Below the pieces are notes generated by a model. It made no database searches and was not told the origin of the DNA. It saw only the letters and a program-made list of their open reading frames with translations. From positions 1 to 12,550 of the forward strand of contig DAICZI010000012.1 of the NCBI GenBank assembly GCA_027311205.1: 12,550 nt of DNA, given 5' to 3'. The first letter of the stretch is position 1. The number at the start of each line of letters is the position of its first letter. The translations under genes and the position numbers were made by a program. This document shows positions 1-7,819 of this stretch, in pieces. This stretch comes from Beijerinckiaceae bacterium. GTDB taxonomy: Bacteria > Pseudomonadota > Alphaproteobacteria > Rhizobiales > Beijerinckiaceae.

Positions 1-841
1 CCAGAAAACCATGGCGGGTTGTGAACGACGCAATGCCCGCAAACTCAGCATAGCGACCAGGATCAGTCGTGCCGGCATAGTGAAACTCCAGCGCGCCTTC
101 GAGGCGCTGGTGCAAATGCGCCAGAAGTCTGAACATCAGCGGCGGGTCCTTGAACTCATCAAGCCGCCCCGCAAAGACGATTTTGAACGGGCCATCAACC
201 GCGACAAATGGCGTTGACACAAACCGGTCGGTATCGACCGAAACGCTCATCACCTCGGCCTTGCGCGCCGCACCGGGCAGCAGCACTTTCAGCCGCTCGA
301 CAATATTGGGATTGACGCAAAATATGTGGCTCGCCAGCGTCAGGGCCACAGTCTCGTTCAGCCGGTGCACAAACCACAATTTGCGGATGAGGCTATCCAT
401 TTTCTGATCTTTGCGGCCTTCGCCATGCACCATTTGCACGGTTTTGAGGCCCAGCAGCTTGGGGATCAGCGCAAATTCAAACCGCTGCAAGTCAGCGCTG
501 GCTTTCGTGCCGCCCAGCGCCCGGCGCAGCGCCGGCAGATGGCGCAGCGCGCCTGTGGCAAACCGGAAGGTCGTGGAGGCCAGCAGCGTCTTGCCTGCAA
601 GGTTGATCGCCTCGCCTTCAATGCGTGCAACCGGCATAAAATCAATCTGACGTTCGGCATAGCTCAGGCTTTGCACCCGCCCCAGGGGCAGATCGCCGAT
701 TTCATCGACGCCAACAAGGAGGATGCGAAAATCCTCCGGGTGATGCGCCAGAATCAGCCGGACATGGGTTTCAATGCCGCCCAGTTTGCCGCCGCGCGGA
801 TCCATCGGGTGCAACAGGCAGAGCGTGTAGGGCTGGCTCAT
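1..841 (-). CDS. Glycosyltransferase family 4 (GT-B), C-terminus cut by window edge
   Basis: The reading frame is open from an ATG at 841 to the left edge, giving 280 codons and no stop, so the C-terminus is missing. The N-terminus carries GGIETHV just after a GGK stretch, typical of the acceptor-side nucleotide-sugar loop of GT4 enzymes. A hydrophilic linker is followed by the start of the second Rossmann domain (FKIVFAGRLDEFKDPPLM, about residues 229-246), where GT4 proteins bind the sugar-nucleotide donor. The EX7E motif would lie beyond the edge. The start overlaps the stop of the upstream WecG-like gene as ATGA (838-841), so translational coupling is likely; no strong independent Shine-Dalgarno is seen. 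By family it should add a sugar to the lipid-linked repeat unit on the cytoplasmic face of the inner membrane. Donor sugar and linkage cannot be read from the sequence. Confidence 0.9.
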   Translation of the reverse strand, partial: MSQPYTLCLLHPMDPRGGKLGGIETHVRLILAHHPEDFRILLVGVDEIGDLPLGRVQSLSYAERQIDFMPVARIEGEAINLAGKTLLASTTFRFATGALRHLPALRRALGGTKASADLQRFEFALIPKLLGLKTVQMVHGEGRKDQKMDSLIRKLWFVHRLNETVALTLASHIFCVNPNIVERLKVLLPGAARKAEVMSVSVDTDRFVSTPFVAVDGPFKIVFAGRLDEFKDPPLMFRLLAHLHQRLEGALEFHYAGTTDPGRYAEFAGIASFTTRHGFL

Positions 842-1665
842 GCGGGCACCCGGCGCCTGCGGCCCAGCCGGTCTGTGATTTCAATGCGCCCCAGCAACAG
901 CGCGCAGCGGGCATAGCGGGCACCCAGGCGCCCCGGATGCGAGGCAAGACGCCACGCCCATTCGAGCCCTGCCCGCTGCATGATGAGCGGTGCACGCTTT
1001 TGCCCGCCCGCAATGAAATCCAGCGCCGCGCCAATGCAGCAGAAGCCAATCGTGCCATGGGCCTGCAACCAGCGGTCAGCGAGCAGTTCCTGTTTTGGAG
1101 CCCCCAGCGCGATCAGGCAAATCCCCGCGCCCGATTCTGCTACCCGCGCGCCTGCAGAATCGGCGGCCGCTGACATTGAATCAAAGCCAAAGGGCGGGCT
1201 TTCCATCCCAGCGATGATCAGGCCCGGATAGTGCTGGCGCAACACTGTGGCCGCAGCGGCAAGCTGGCCTGCCGTGGAGCCAAAAAAATACAGCGGCGTT
1301 TGGGTTTCAGCCGCCATGGCGCATAGCGGATGGATCAAATCCGCCCCGGTGGTGCGCTGCAGGCTGGCCCCCTGGCGTCGTGCCAGCCGCACAATCGGTG
1401 CGCCATCGGCGCTCACCAGCGTCGCTCGCCTGTAGGCGTCACGAAAGGCCGGGCTGTCGCGCAGCTTCACCAGATGGTCGAGATTGAGCGTGAACAGCGA
1501 GAAGCCCTCGCGCCGCGCCAGCAGCCCGCGTACCTGCGCGATGAGGTCAGCCATGCTGGCAATGTTGACCGGCTGCTCGTCAATGGTGGCAAGGGGTGCA
1601 GGCGTCATGCGGATCGGCTCGGGGTTCATGTGAGACACTGTGCCAAATTTTGCCTTCCCACGCAC
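838..1665 (-). CDS. WecG/TagA/CpsF family glycosyltransferase (GT26)
   Basis: The 275-residue product has the GT26 signatures in order: NLDH (61-64), SADGAP (85-90, D87 in the position of the proposed catalytic aspartate of TagA), an FGS-x-x-G stretch near 129-133, GAPKQE (188-193), GAALDFIAG (212-220), KRAP (223-226) and GLEW followed by RL (233-240). Family members (WecG, a ManNAcA transferase; TagA, a ManNAc transferase; various CpsF) act on undecaprenyl-linked intermediates at the cytoplasmic membrane face, often as the second sugar transferase. The C-terminus is arginine-rich, consistent with membrane association. The start is uncertain: GTG at 1665, ATG at 1629 and ATG at 1608 are all possible and none has a clear Shine-Dalgarno. 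Conserved sequence begins after about residue 25, so each would keep the domain. The stop overlaps the next gene as ATGA. Substrate unknown. Confidence 0.92.
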   Translation of the reverse strand: MRGKAKFGTVSHMNPEPIRMTPAPLATIDEQPVNIASMADLIAQVRGLLARREGFSLFTLNLDHLVKLRDSPAFRDAYRRATLVSADGAPIVRLARRQGASLQRTTGADLIHPLCAMAAETQTPLYFFGSTAGQLAAAATVLRQHYPGLIIAGMESPPFGFDSMSAAADSAGARVAESGAGICLIALGAPKQELLADRWLQAHGTIGFCCIGAALDFIAGGQKRAPLIMQRAGLEWAWRLASHPGRLGARYARCALLLGRIEITDRLGRRRRVPA

Positions 1666-1699
1666 GCAAAAGGCGCGGCTAACCTTAATGCCGGGGCTT

Positions 1700-3163
1700 T
1701 CAATGGGGTTGCGGTTTCAGGCGGAAATGGTTGCGCAACTCGCCCAGCGCGCGAACGCGCTCCCCTGGGAACAGCACCCCGAGGGCCAGGGCATAGGCCA
1801 GCACGCCAACCAGCATTTTGAGAGCAAGCCGCAGGGCGAGGTTGTGCGGCGCGTGGTGCCACAGCAACGGCGCGAGCATCAGTGCCATAAAGCTGGTCGC
1901 CAGCACCAGGCGCAGCAACACGGCCCCATCCAGCACCAGCCCGAAGCGGCGCTGGCTGATGGCAAATCCACCCAGCAGCGCCAGCGCCGATCCTGTTGCG
2001 CAGCCAGCCACCGCAGCCTGAAGGCCGCCCAGCGCGAGGCCGATGGCACAGAAAGTCACCACCAGCACGGCCTCAAGCGCATTGACCACCACCACCAGAT
2101 CTGTGCGCTGGCACAATAGATAGGCCTGATTGGACACATGCACGCGGATGTTGGTCAACCCGCCAGCCACCGCCGCCAGCGGCAGAATGGCAAGGGTGAT
2201 CGGCTGGTAAGCCGGTGCGATCAGCAAGGCCACCAATTCATGATCCAGCATGATGATGCCTGCAATGGCAGGAAGCACCAGACCAATCAGCAGCAGGCCA
2301 TTGCGCGCCACCTGCGCCATGCCATCGGCGCGGCCACCTTGTTGCAATCTTGCGACGGCCAGCGGATAGGCCGCCACCGTTACCAGCATCGCGACAATCG
2401 AGGCGAGCCGCTGACCCAATCCCCAGCCGACCGCCACCAGGCCCACCGCCGCAGTGCCGCGCGCATGTTCCACCACCAGCCTGATGCCATTGATGCTGAT
2501 CCAGCCCAGCGCCCCGGCCGGCACCAGGGGCAGGCCGTAGAGCGCGGCTTTGGCCAGCAGTTTCGTGTCGAGCGCCGGTCTTGCCAGGGGCAGCTTGAGC
2601 AACCACCACAGGCCAACCATGCCGAGACTCTGCGCCATTGTGAAACCCGCGAGCGCCGCCAGCGGCGTGGCCGACGTCCCCGCCACCAAAGCCAGAGCGA
2701 GCACGAACCCGGCGACCGGCCCCATCAATTGCCCGAATGTATAGGCCGCAGCAAGGCCCGCATTGCGGGCGCGATCGGTGAGATGATGCGTGATATTGCG
2801 CGTCAGATAATAGCCGATGGCGATGCTCACCAGCACCGGCGACAGATCAAGATGCAGCAAATGCAGGGCGATCAGCGCCATGAGCGCTTGCGCAAGGGCT
2901 GACAGCAGCAGCACGCTGTTCTCGGTCGCCTGATAGCTGCGCCGCGCCGCTTCATCGGCAACGCCGCCATAATGGCGCATCATGAACTGCGACCACCAAC
3001 TCAGCGTGATCAGAAAGGCGAAATCCTGGCCAGCGACAATGAAGGTGAAGATGCCATAGGCGCGGGGCGACAGCCAATGCGTCCACACCACCGCCGCAAT
3101 GAACATGAACAGCGGCCCGATGATCTGGGCTGGCAAGAACCGCAAGGTTTGGCGAATTAACAC
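1700..3163 (-). CDS. Wzx-like lipid-linked oligosaccharide flippase (polysaccharide biosynthesis membrane protein)
   Basis: The 487-residue product is hydrophobic along nearly its whole length, with roughly 12-14 membrane segments, short basic loops and no catalytic motif. It has the overall look of the PST/MATE-like flippases that move undecaprenyl-diphosphate-linked repeat units to the periplasmic face. The start chosen is GTG at 3163, preceded by GAGGGGG (3168-3174). A longer frame reaching back to 3229 only adds a cysteine- and proline-rich segment unlike a flippase N-terminus, and it lies inside the upstream glycosyltransferase. With this start the protein opens VLIRQTLRFLP and goes straight into the first helix. 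The start overlaps the upstream stop (GTGTTAA), implying coupling. About 34 bases separate its stop from the earliest start of the WecG-like gene. Its position among glycosyltransferases and a Wzy-like gene supports Wzx, though divergence makes the family call less certain than the topology. Confidence 0.87.
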   Translation of the reverse strand: MLIRQTLRFLPAQIIGPLFMFIAAVVWTHWLSPRAYGIFTFIVAGQDFAFLITLSWWSQFMMRHYGGVADEAARRSYQATENSVLLLSALAQALMALIALHLLHLDLSPVLVSIAIGYYLTRNITHHLTDRARNAGLAAAYTFGQLMGPVAGFVLALALVAGTSATPLAALAGFTMAQSLGMVGLWWLLKLPLARPALDTKLLAKAALYGLPLVPAGALGWISINGIRLVVEHARGTAAVGLVAVGWGLGQRLASIVAMLVTVAAYPLAVARLQQGGRADGMAQVARNGLLLIGLVLPAIAGIIMLDHELVALLIAPAYQPITLAILPLAAVAGGLTNIRVHVSNQAYLLCQRTDLVVVVNALEAVLVVTFCAIGLALGGLQAAVAGCATGSALALLGGFAISQRRFGLVLDGAVLLRLVLATSFMALMLAPLLWHHAPHNLALRLALKMLVGVLAYALALGVLFPGERVRALGELRNHFRLKPQPH

Positions 3164-4230
3164 GGCGCCCCCTCGGGCATGGCCGCCAGGGTCTGGCCCG
3201 CGAGCCGCGCAATCAGGGCAATGACACAAGCGTGATCATGGCTCGCCAGCAAGTTCCAGCGCCGCAGGTTCGCCCGCGCCGCCTCTGCCCGCAACGCCGG
3301 ATCACTCTGGAGACGCTGCACAATCGCCAAGGCTGCAACCTCGGGCGCGGCCGGGTCAATAAGCAGGCCGCTCGCACCCAGAACCTCGCGAAACACAGGC
3401 TTGTCCGGTGCGATCACTTGCAGGCCACCATATTGCGCTTCCAGCAGGGGGAGGCCGAGACCCTCGTCATGAGCCGTCGAGAGCAGCGCATCGGCCTCGC
3501 CAATCAACGCGCGCACCCGCTCCAGCGGCTGATAGCCGTGCAGCGTAACACCCGGAACCCGAGCCAGCGCCGCGACATCGACACCCCAGCCGACGCGCCC
3601 GACAATGTCCAGATGCGCGCCGCTGTACCCCATCTTCCGCAAGGCGACGAGAATGGCCACCGCAGCCGCAAGATTCTTGCGCGGCTCGATGGTGCCGAGC
3701 GCGATCAGCCTTGGCCCCGCGCCGGTGCGGTTCGGAGCGGGCACCGCAGCGAGCCCAAACACATCGCGCACTTGCGGACGATAGGGCACGATCTCGGCAT
3801 CAGGACGGCAGAAGCCGCGCAATTGCTCAGCCGTGGTCAGGGAATTGACCAGAAAGCGCGGCAATTTCCGCACAGCCAGGGCAAACGGCAGGCGCATCGC
3901 CAGCTTGGCGCGGACGTTGAGGTCTCGGGGGCGGGTCAACAAAAACAGATCGTGGATATAGGGCAGCACCCGCGCACCAAACAGGCTCGCCAGCGGTGAG
4001 GGCGGAAAGCCGGGACAAAGCAGCAAAGCCTGATGATCCAGCGCCAGTTTCAGCGGCAAATCGAACATTTGACGGGACATCATCCCGGAGCGGGTCACGG
4101 CCCGCACCGGCTGAACCGGGAGAGGTGCCAGCGCCTCTTCGGAAAAAAGCTCAAGGGTGATGCGTTCGAGCCCCGTGACATGACGCCCGCAATGGGTGTG
4201 GTCAATGTAAATGGCCGGGGGGACGGGCAC
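3157..4230 (-). CDS. Glycosyltransferase family 4
   Basis: A complete 357-residue GT-B enzyme. The N-terminal half opens with IYIDHTHCGRHVTGLERIT, where GLERI matches the glycine-rich acceptor-domain loop. The donor domain starts near 174 with LIALGTIEPRKN (175-186), the usual GT4 strand-loop with the lysine that contacts donor phosphate. The EX7E signature is intact: E256 and E264 within DEGLGLPLLEA (255-265). Length is normal for the family. The start is GTG at 4230, supported by AGGA (4237-4240) six bases upstream; the gene follows the Wzy-like stop after 34 bases. Its own stop overlaps the flippase start. By context it adds one sugar of the repeat unit at the inner face of the cytoplasmic membrane. 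The sequence most resembles the mannosyltransferase-like branch of GT4, but this is an impression and the sugar is not established. Confidence 0.93.
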   Translation of the reverse strand: MPVPPAIYIDHTHCGRHVTGLERITLELFSEEALAPLPVQPVRAVTRSGMMSRQMFDLPLKLALDHQALLLCPGFPPSPLASLFGARVLPYIHDLFLLTRPRDLNVRAKLAMRLPFALAVRKLPRFLVNSLTTAEQLRGFCRPDAEIVPYRPQVRDVFGLAAVPAPNRTGAGPRLIALGTIEPRKNLAAAVAILVALRKMGYSGAHLDIVGRVGWGVDVAALARVPGVTLHGYQPLERVRALIGEADALLSTAHDEGLGLPLLEAQYGGLQVIAPDKPVFREVLGASGLLIDPAAPEVAALAIVQRLQSDPALRAEAARANLRRWNLLASHDHACVIALIARLAGQTLAAMPEGAPC

Positions 4231-4264
4231 GGTTGATCCTGATGCAGCTACGGTCTTTCAGCCT

Positions 4265-5596
4265 CTACACGCATGTAGTTGATGCAAAGTAACGAGGCCG
4301 TAACATAATCAGCATCATCGCCACGACCAGCGCCAGCTCGGTAGTCTTTGCGGAAAGGCTGACCGATGTTGTCGCCACCAGGAAGAAATACAGAAACACC
4401 GCCCAGCCCGCGGGCCGCGAATGGCGGATAATATCAAGGCAAAAACCAGCCAGACCGCTGAAAAATAACAGGCTTACAATGACGCCATAGGTCAGGAAAA
4501 ATGAGATCCAGAGGCTCTCCAGCCCGTAATTGCTGCCATCAAGCGCCTCCAGACCCTGGATAAGCTGCTGGTCAGGCGCGAGCAGAAGCTGCGACCATGG
4601 CGTGGCATGCAGGATATGCAGCAGCGTCAGGCGGGCTTCGGCACTGCCATTGTCGTTGACGAAGCGTTCAGCAAACCGATTGAAATAACCGGCGTGGGCC
4701 AGAAATGTAATGCCGATGCCAACCAGGCAGCCCAGCAGCAGCGCCGCGAGCCACGTGCTGGCAGGCAGGCGGCGCCCGCGCGCCAGTCCCGACGCGCCGC
4801 GCCAGGCGGCAACCAGGAGGAAAGGCACCAGCAATGTCGTGGCCGCGCGCGCGCCAAAAGCGACAAGAGCCGCCATTTGCAGCGCGATGGCGAAGGGCCG
4901 CAACACCGGCTTCATATCCTGCGCGCCACCCAAACTCATGATGATGAGATAAGTGCCGACGAGCAGGCCATTGACCAGCGGATGACCAAAAAGTGCGGTG
5001 GCGCGCCAATCATGGGTGACGACATAAGTGCCCGCGACATAGGGCGTCAGGCGATGGCCAGTCAGATTTTCATACAATGCCAGCAAGGCATTGGCAGCAA
5101 ACATCACATGGAACAGCCATGCCAGACGTTGCAGTTGCGGTGCCTCAGCGTCGATCAGCAGCACCGAAAGCGCGACGGGGAGCAAAAACGTGTCCACCAC
5201 CGGGCTGAAAGGCAAATGTTGCACCAGGACGATCTGCCCCAGCAGCACGACGCCTGCCAGGCAAAACCAGAAGGTGCCGTTCTGGCGCGCGATGATCTTG
5301 TCAAGCTGGCGCAGCGGTGCGGGACTGGCGGCAATATGCAGGAGCAGCGCCAGCAAAATCACATAGGTTGCGGGGTGAATTTTGCCGAGCAGCGAACCGC
5401 CAGGGCGCTCGTAATGCAGCCCCATCGCATCGAGCGCCATGGCAGAGAGGGAAAGAATCAGCAGCAGGCCGATGAACACCAACCCGTTGACAAAGCGCGG
5501 GGCCTTCCATGCCGAAGCTGTTGTCCACCAGAGGGGCCGCTCCAGCAGCGGCAGGACAGGGCGTTGTGATGGCGAGGAAGCAGAAGCCGCGCCCAT
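4265..5596 (-). CDS. Wzy-like polysaccharide polymerase (O-antigen polymerase/ligase type, VpsF-like)
   Basis: With the ATG at 5596 the product has 443 residues and about 10-12 predicted membrane segments. A sizeable polar loop in the C-terminal half contains RFAERFVNDNGSAEARL and later a GLESLWISFF stretch, the arrangement seen in Wzy/WaaL-type proteins, where the periplasmic loop holds the residues acting on undecaprenyl-linked chains. The segment ATALFGHPLVNGLLVG recalls VpsF-type polymerases of exopolysaccharide loci (from memory). The frame extends upstream to 5668, inside the co-polymerase gene; the 5596 start lies four bases after that gene's stop and is preceded by GAGG, so it is preferred. 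The upstream segment is Ala/Ser-rich and not membrane-like. Role by context: polymerising flipped repeat units in the periplasm under chain-length control by the adjacent co-polymerase. Wzy proteins are poorly conserved, so topology plus context carry the call. Confidence 0.85.
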   Translation of the reverse strand: MGAASASSPSQRPVLPLLERPLWWTTASAWKAPRFVNGLVFIGLLLILSLSAMALDAMGLHYERPGGSLLGKIHPATYVILLALLLHIAASPAPLRQLDKIIARQNGTFWFCLAGVVLLGQIVLVQHLPFSPVVDTFLLPVALSVLLIDAEAPQLQRLAWLFHVMFAANALLALYENLTGHRLTPYVAGTYVVTHDWRATALFGHPLVNGLLVGTYLIIMSLGGAQDMKPVLRPFAIALQMAALVAFGARAATTLLVPFLLVAAWRGASGLARGRRLPASTWLAALLLGCLVGIGITFLAHAGYFNRFAERFVNDNGSAEARLTLLHILHATPWSQLLLAPDQQLIQGLEALDGSNYGLESLWISFFLTYGVIVSLLFFSGLAGFCLDIIRHSRPAGWAVFLYFFLVATTSVSLSAKTTELALVVAMMLIMLRPRYFASTTCV

Positions 5597-5600
5597 GGCC

Positions 5601-7727
5601 TCACGCGGCCTCGCTGATGGCGCGGTCACTGATCCAGACGCCGCCAAGCCGATCTGGCGGGACATCAAGATAGCGCAGCGCCCGCGACACCTGTGCCGCG
5701 CCGCTGCGGCGGGCCTGCGTGATGAAAATCACGCGATCAACATGCCGGGCCATTTCCGGCAACCGGTCATCGCGCCCCAGCAGCCCGACTTCGAAGAGTA
5801 CCAGATCAAAATGGCCGTTGAACCCGGCAATCGGTGCCGCGCCAGGCGGCATCGTCCGCAGCGCTGCGGCCTCATCACGCAGCACCGGCACAATACGCAC
5901 CAGGTCGGAGCCTTTCAGCAGATAGGAAGGCCGCACTGTGCCCGCCAGCAGCACCGGCAGGCCGCTGGCGCGGCTCAATCTCGAAGCGTAGACCGGCTGC
6001 GCCCGGTTTGACTCAATCAGCAGCACGCGCAAGCCTCGTGCCGCCCCGGCCAAAGCGAGATCAAGGGCGGCCATGTCCTGGGCCGCGTCGGCCGTGAGCG
6101 CGGCGACCATCACCGAAACCAACCCTGCGGGCGGCGTTGTGGCGCGGCAATCCGCCAGAATATCATCAAACAGCACCTGCATCGCCGGTAGAGGCTGCGC
6201 CGCAGGCTGCTGGGCTTTGCCCTGCCAGCCGGGCTCGCCTATCGGCGCGGCGGCATCGCTCGCCATGACAGGCGTGGCCTCACCCGATGAGGCCTCTTGC
6301 CTCGCCGCAACGTCAGGGACCCGTGCCAGCATATGACCCAGCAAAGCCCATACGGCACCCAGAAACAGGCCGCCCACCAAAGCCAGCGCCATAATCAGCT
6401 TCTTGGCCGGCGCTGCGGCATAAAGCGGCGGGATCGCCGGGCTGATGACCCGCGCCAACTGGCCATCGACCGGCGCACTGGCCATCGATTCACGTGCACG
6501 CAGAAACCGCTGATAGACACTGCGGCGTGCATCGACATCGTTCTTGAGTTGAAGCGCCTGTGCCGAAAAGGCCGAGGATTTGGCACTGTCAGCCTTCAGC
6601 GCGGTGACTTGCCGCTGTGCGGCGACTTCGGCGGCACGCGCTTCCTGATACTGGCTGGCAGCATTGGCAGCGATACGATGCAACTCGTTGTGAATGAGCC
6701 CCGCAATGGTGCGTAACTGGCTTTCCGATTGAATCAACGCCGGATTACGCGGCCCGAGGGTTGAAGCATACATGGCCTTCTGGCGCGCCACATCGGCATA
6801 TTGCGACCTTAATTTGTCGATCAGCGACGATTTAAGCGCCGCGCTCAGCGTGCCAACGCCATGGCCGGTGGCTTCCACCGCCTCAACCTGGTGGAAGCTG
6901 GCTTTGGCTGCGGCGGTTTTGGCGCGGGCATCGGCAAGAATTTTGGTCGCATTGCCAAGATCAATCTCGCCCAGAGGCTTGCCATCGGCATCAAAGAGCT
7001 GATGGCTGGCGCGCCACGCGTCATAAGCCGATTCAGATTGAAGGAACTGCTGGCGCAACTTGGCAAGGCGCACATCAAGCGCCGCTGAATCGCCAGAATC
7101 ACGGCGGTCGCGTGCCTGCTGCTGATCGGCAAAATAGGCAGCAACCAGCGCATTGGCCAGCCGTGCCGCCTTGCCGGGCCGACGCGCCGACGCTGTGATG
7201 TCAATGACATTGCTCTCATCGACGTGGCTCACCGTCACATCATGCTCAAGCGCCGAGGCGATGATATCGGCCCTGACCGCAGTGTTGACCGGGACGGAAG
7301 AACCAAAAACCAGTGTTTTCAGCCGACCGAGCAGCCCCGGTGGCGCCGTGAAATCCGGATCATCCATCAAGTGCTGGCTTGAGACAACGCGCTGCAGCAC
7401 CGAGGACGAGGTCAACAGCCTGACCTGGCTATTGATCAGCGCGGTATCCGGGCCGCCTTGCGCCACAACACCGGACGCCGAACCCAGCGGGGCGCGGATC
7501 GTCGGATCAACCAGCAGCGATGTGTGAGCCTTGTAGGTTGTCGGCGTCAGTGCGATGACGGCCAGACCAAGCGCCGATGTCGCCAGCACGCAAGCCAGCA
7601 CCGTGCGGGCGCGGCTGCGCAGAAGCCGCGCCATGTCGGCCAGGCTCAATCCATCCCTCGTCCCCACCTCAATCCGAGGCGGCACAAGCTTGTCGGACTC
7701 GGAACGCACTGTCATCACTTTCCCCAT
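5601..7727 (-). CDS. Polysaccharide co-polymerase (Wzz/GumC-like) with degenerate BY-kinase domain
   Basis: About 708 residues. A Wzz-type N-terminal domain begins near 28 with a first membrane helix at about 43-63. It is followed by a long periplasmic region (about 65-440) with extended charged, alanine-rich helices likely to form coiled coils at about 215-410. A Pro-rich ISPAIPP motif (about 429-435) then leads into a second membrane helix (about 445-468), the standard co-polymerase layout. The cytoplasmic part (about 535-709) has the fold outline of a Wzc-type tyrosine kinase, but its motifs are degraded: the Walker A position reads ALTADAAQDMAAL with no GKS/GKT, Walker A' reads LLIESN instead of LLIDAD, Walker B reads FDLVLFEVG, and there is no terminal tyrosine cluster. 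It probably controls chain length and export without kinase activity. The start could be GTG 7730, ATG 7727 or ATG 7715; GGGGA lies 5 bases before the last. First gene of the operon; Wzy-like gene follows after 4 bases. Confidence 0.92.
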   Translation of the reverse strand: MGKVMTVRSESDKLVPPRIEVGTRDGLSLADMARLLRSRARTVLACVLATSALGLAVIALTPTTYKAHTSLLVDPTIRAPLGSASGVVAQGGPDTALINSQVRLLTSSSVLQRVVSSQHLMDDPDFTAPPGLLGRLKTLVFGSSVPVNTAVRADIIASALEHDVTVSHVDESNVIDITASARRPGKAARLANALVAAYFADQQQARDRRDSGDSAALDVRLAKLRQQFLQSESAYDAWRASHQLFDADGKPLGEIDLGNATKILADARAKTAAAKASFHQVEAVEATGHGVGTLSAALKSSLIDKLRSQYADVARQKAMYASTLGPRNPALIQSESQLRTIAGLIHNELHRIAANAASQYQEARAAEVAAQRQVTALKADSAKSSAFSAQALQLKNDVDARRSVYQRFLRARESMASAPVDGQLARVISPAIPPLYAAAPAKKLIMALALVGGLFLGAVWALLGHMLARVPDVAARQEASSGEATPVMASDAAAPIGEPGWQGKAQQPAAQPLPAMQVLFDDILADCRATTPPAGLVSVMVAALTADAAQDMAALDLALAGAARGLRVLLIESNRAQPVYASRLSRASGLPVLLAGTVRPSYLLKGSDLVRIVPVLRDEAAALRTMPPGAAPIAGFNGHFDLVLFEVGLLGRDDRLPEMARHVDRVIFITQARRSGAAQVSRALRYLDVPPDRLGGVWISDRAISEAA

Positions 7728-7819
7728 CACAAGCCGCCAGACGCGACTTCCGGTTCAGGATGAACAGCTTAGCCTTGAAACTCCTAACCAATCATTTACC
7801 ATGACCGGTGATAAGTGCC
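7728..7819 (-). promoter_or_regulatory. Spacer between cysE and the polysaccharide operon; probable leader or promoter region
   Basis: About 90 noncoding bases separate the cysE stop from the first polysaccharide gene, the largest gap within the minus-strand gene series. It is more AT-rich than the flanking genes and contains an imperfect inverted repeat (TTACCA, 7 bases, TGATAA; 7796-7814, 5 of 6 pairs). I see no convincing -35/-10 pair, no JUMPstart/ops element and no hairpin followed by a T-run. A promoter here is inferred from position; read-through from cysE is equally possible. Confidence 0.35.

Noticed and set aside
326..916. Plus-strand open frame of 196 codons at the left end
   Set aside because: It lies opposite the partial GT4 gene, whose minus-strand frame has real glycosyltransferase motifs; the plus-strand product shows none.
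2138..2902. Plus-strand open frame of 254 codons opposite the flippase
   Set aside because: Gln/His/Arg-rich, low-information product; the minus strand holds a coherent multi-helix protein.
4607..5569. Plus-strand open frame of 320 codons opposite the Wzy-like gene
   Set aside because: Gln/Arg/His-rich product without domains, antisense to a coherent membrane protein; typical shadow of hydrophobic codons.
7755..7802. A 15-codon minus-strand frame in the leader before the co-polymerase gene
   Set aside because: No Shine-Dalgarno, no run of regulatory codons and no attenuator hairpin; too short to separate from chance.
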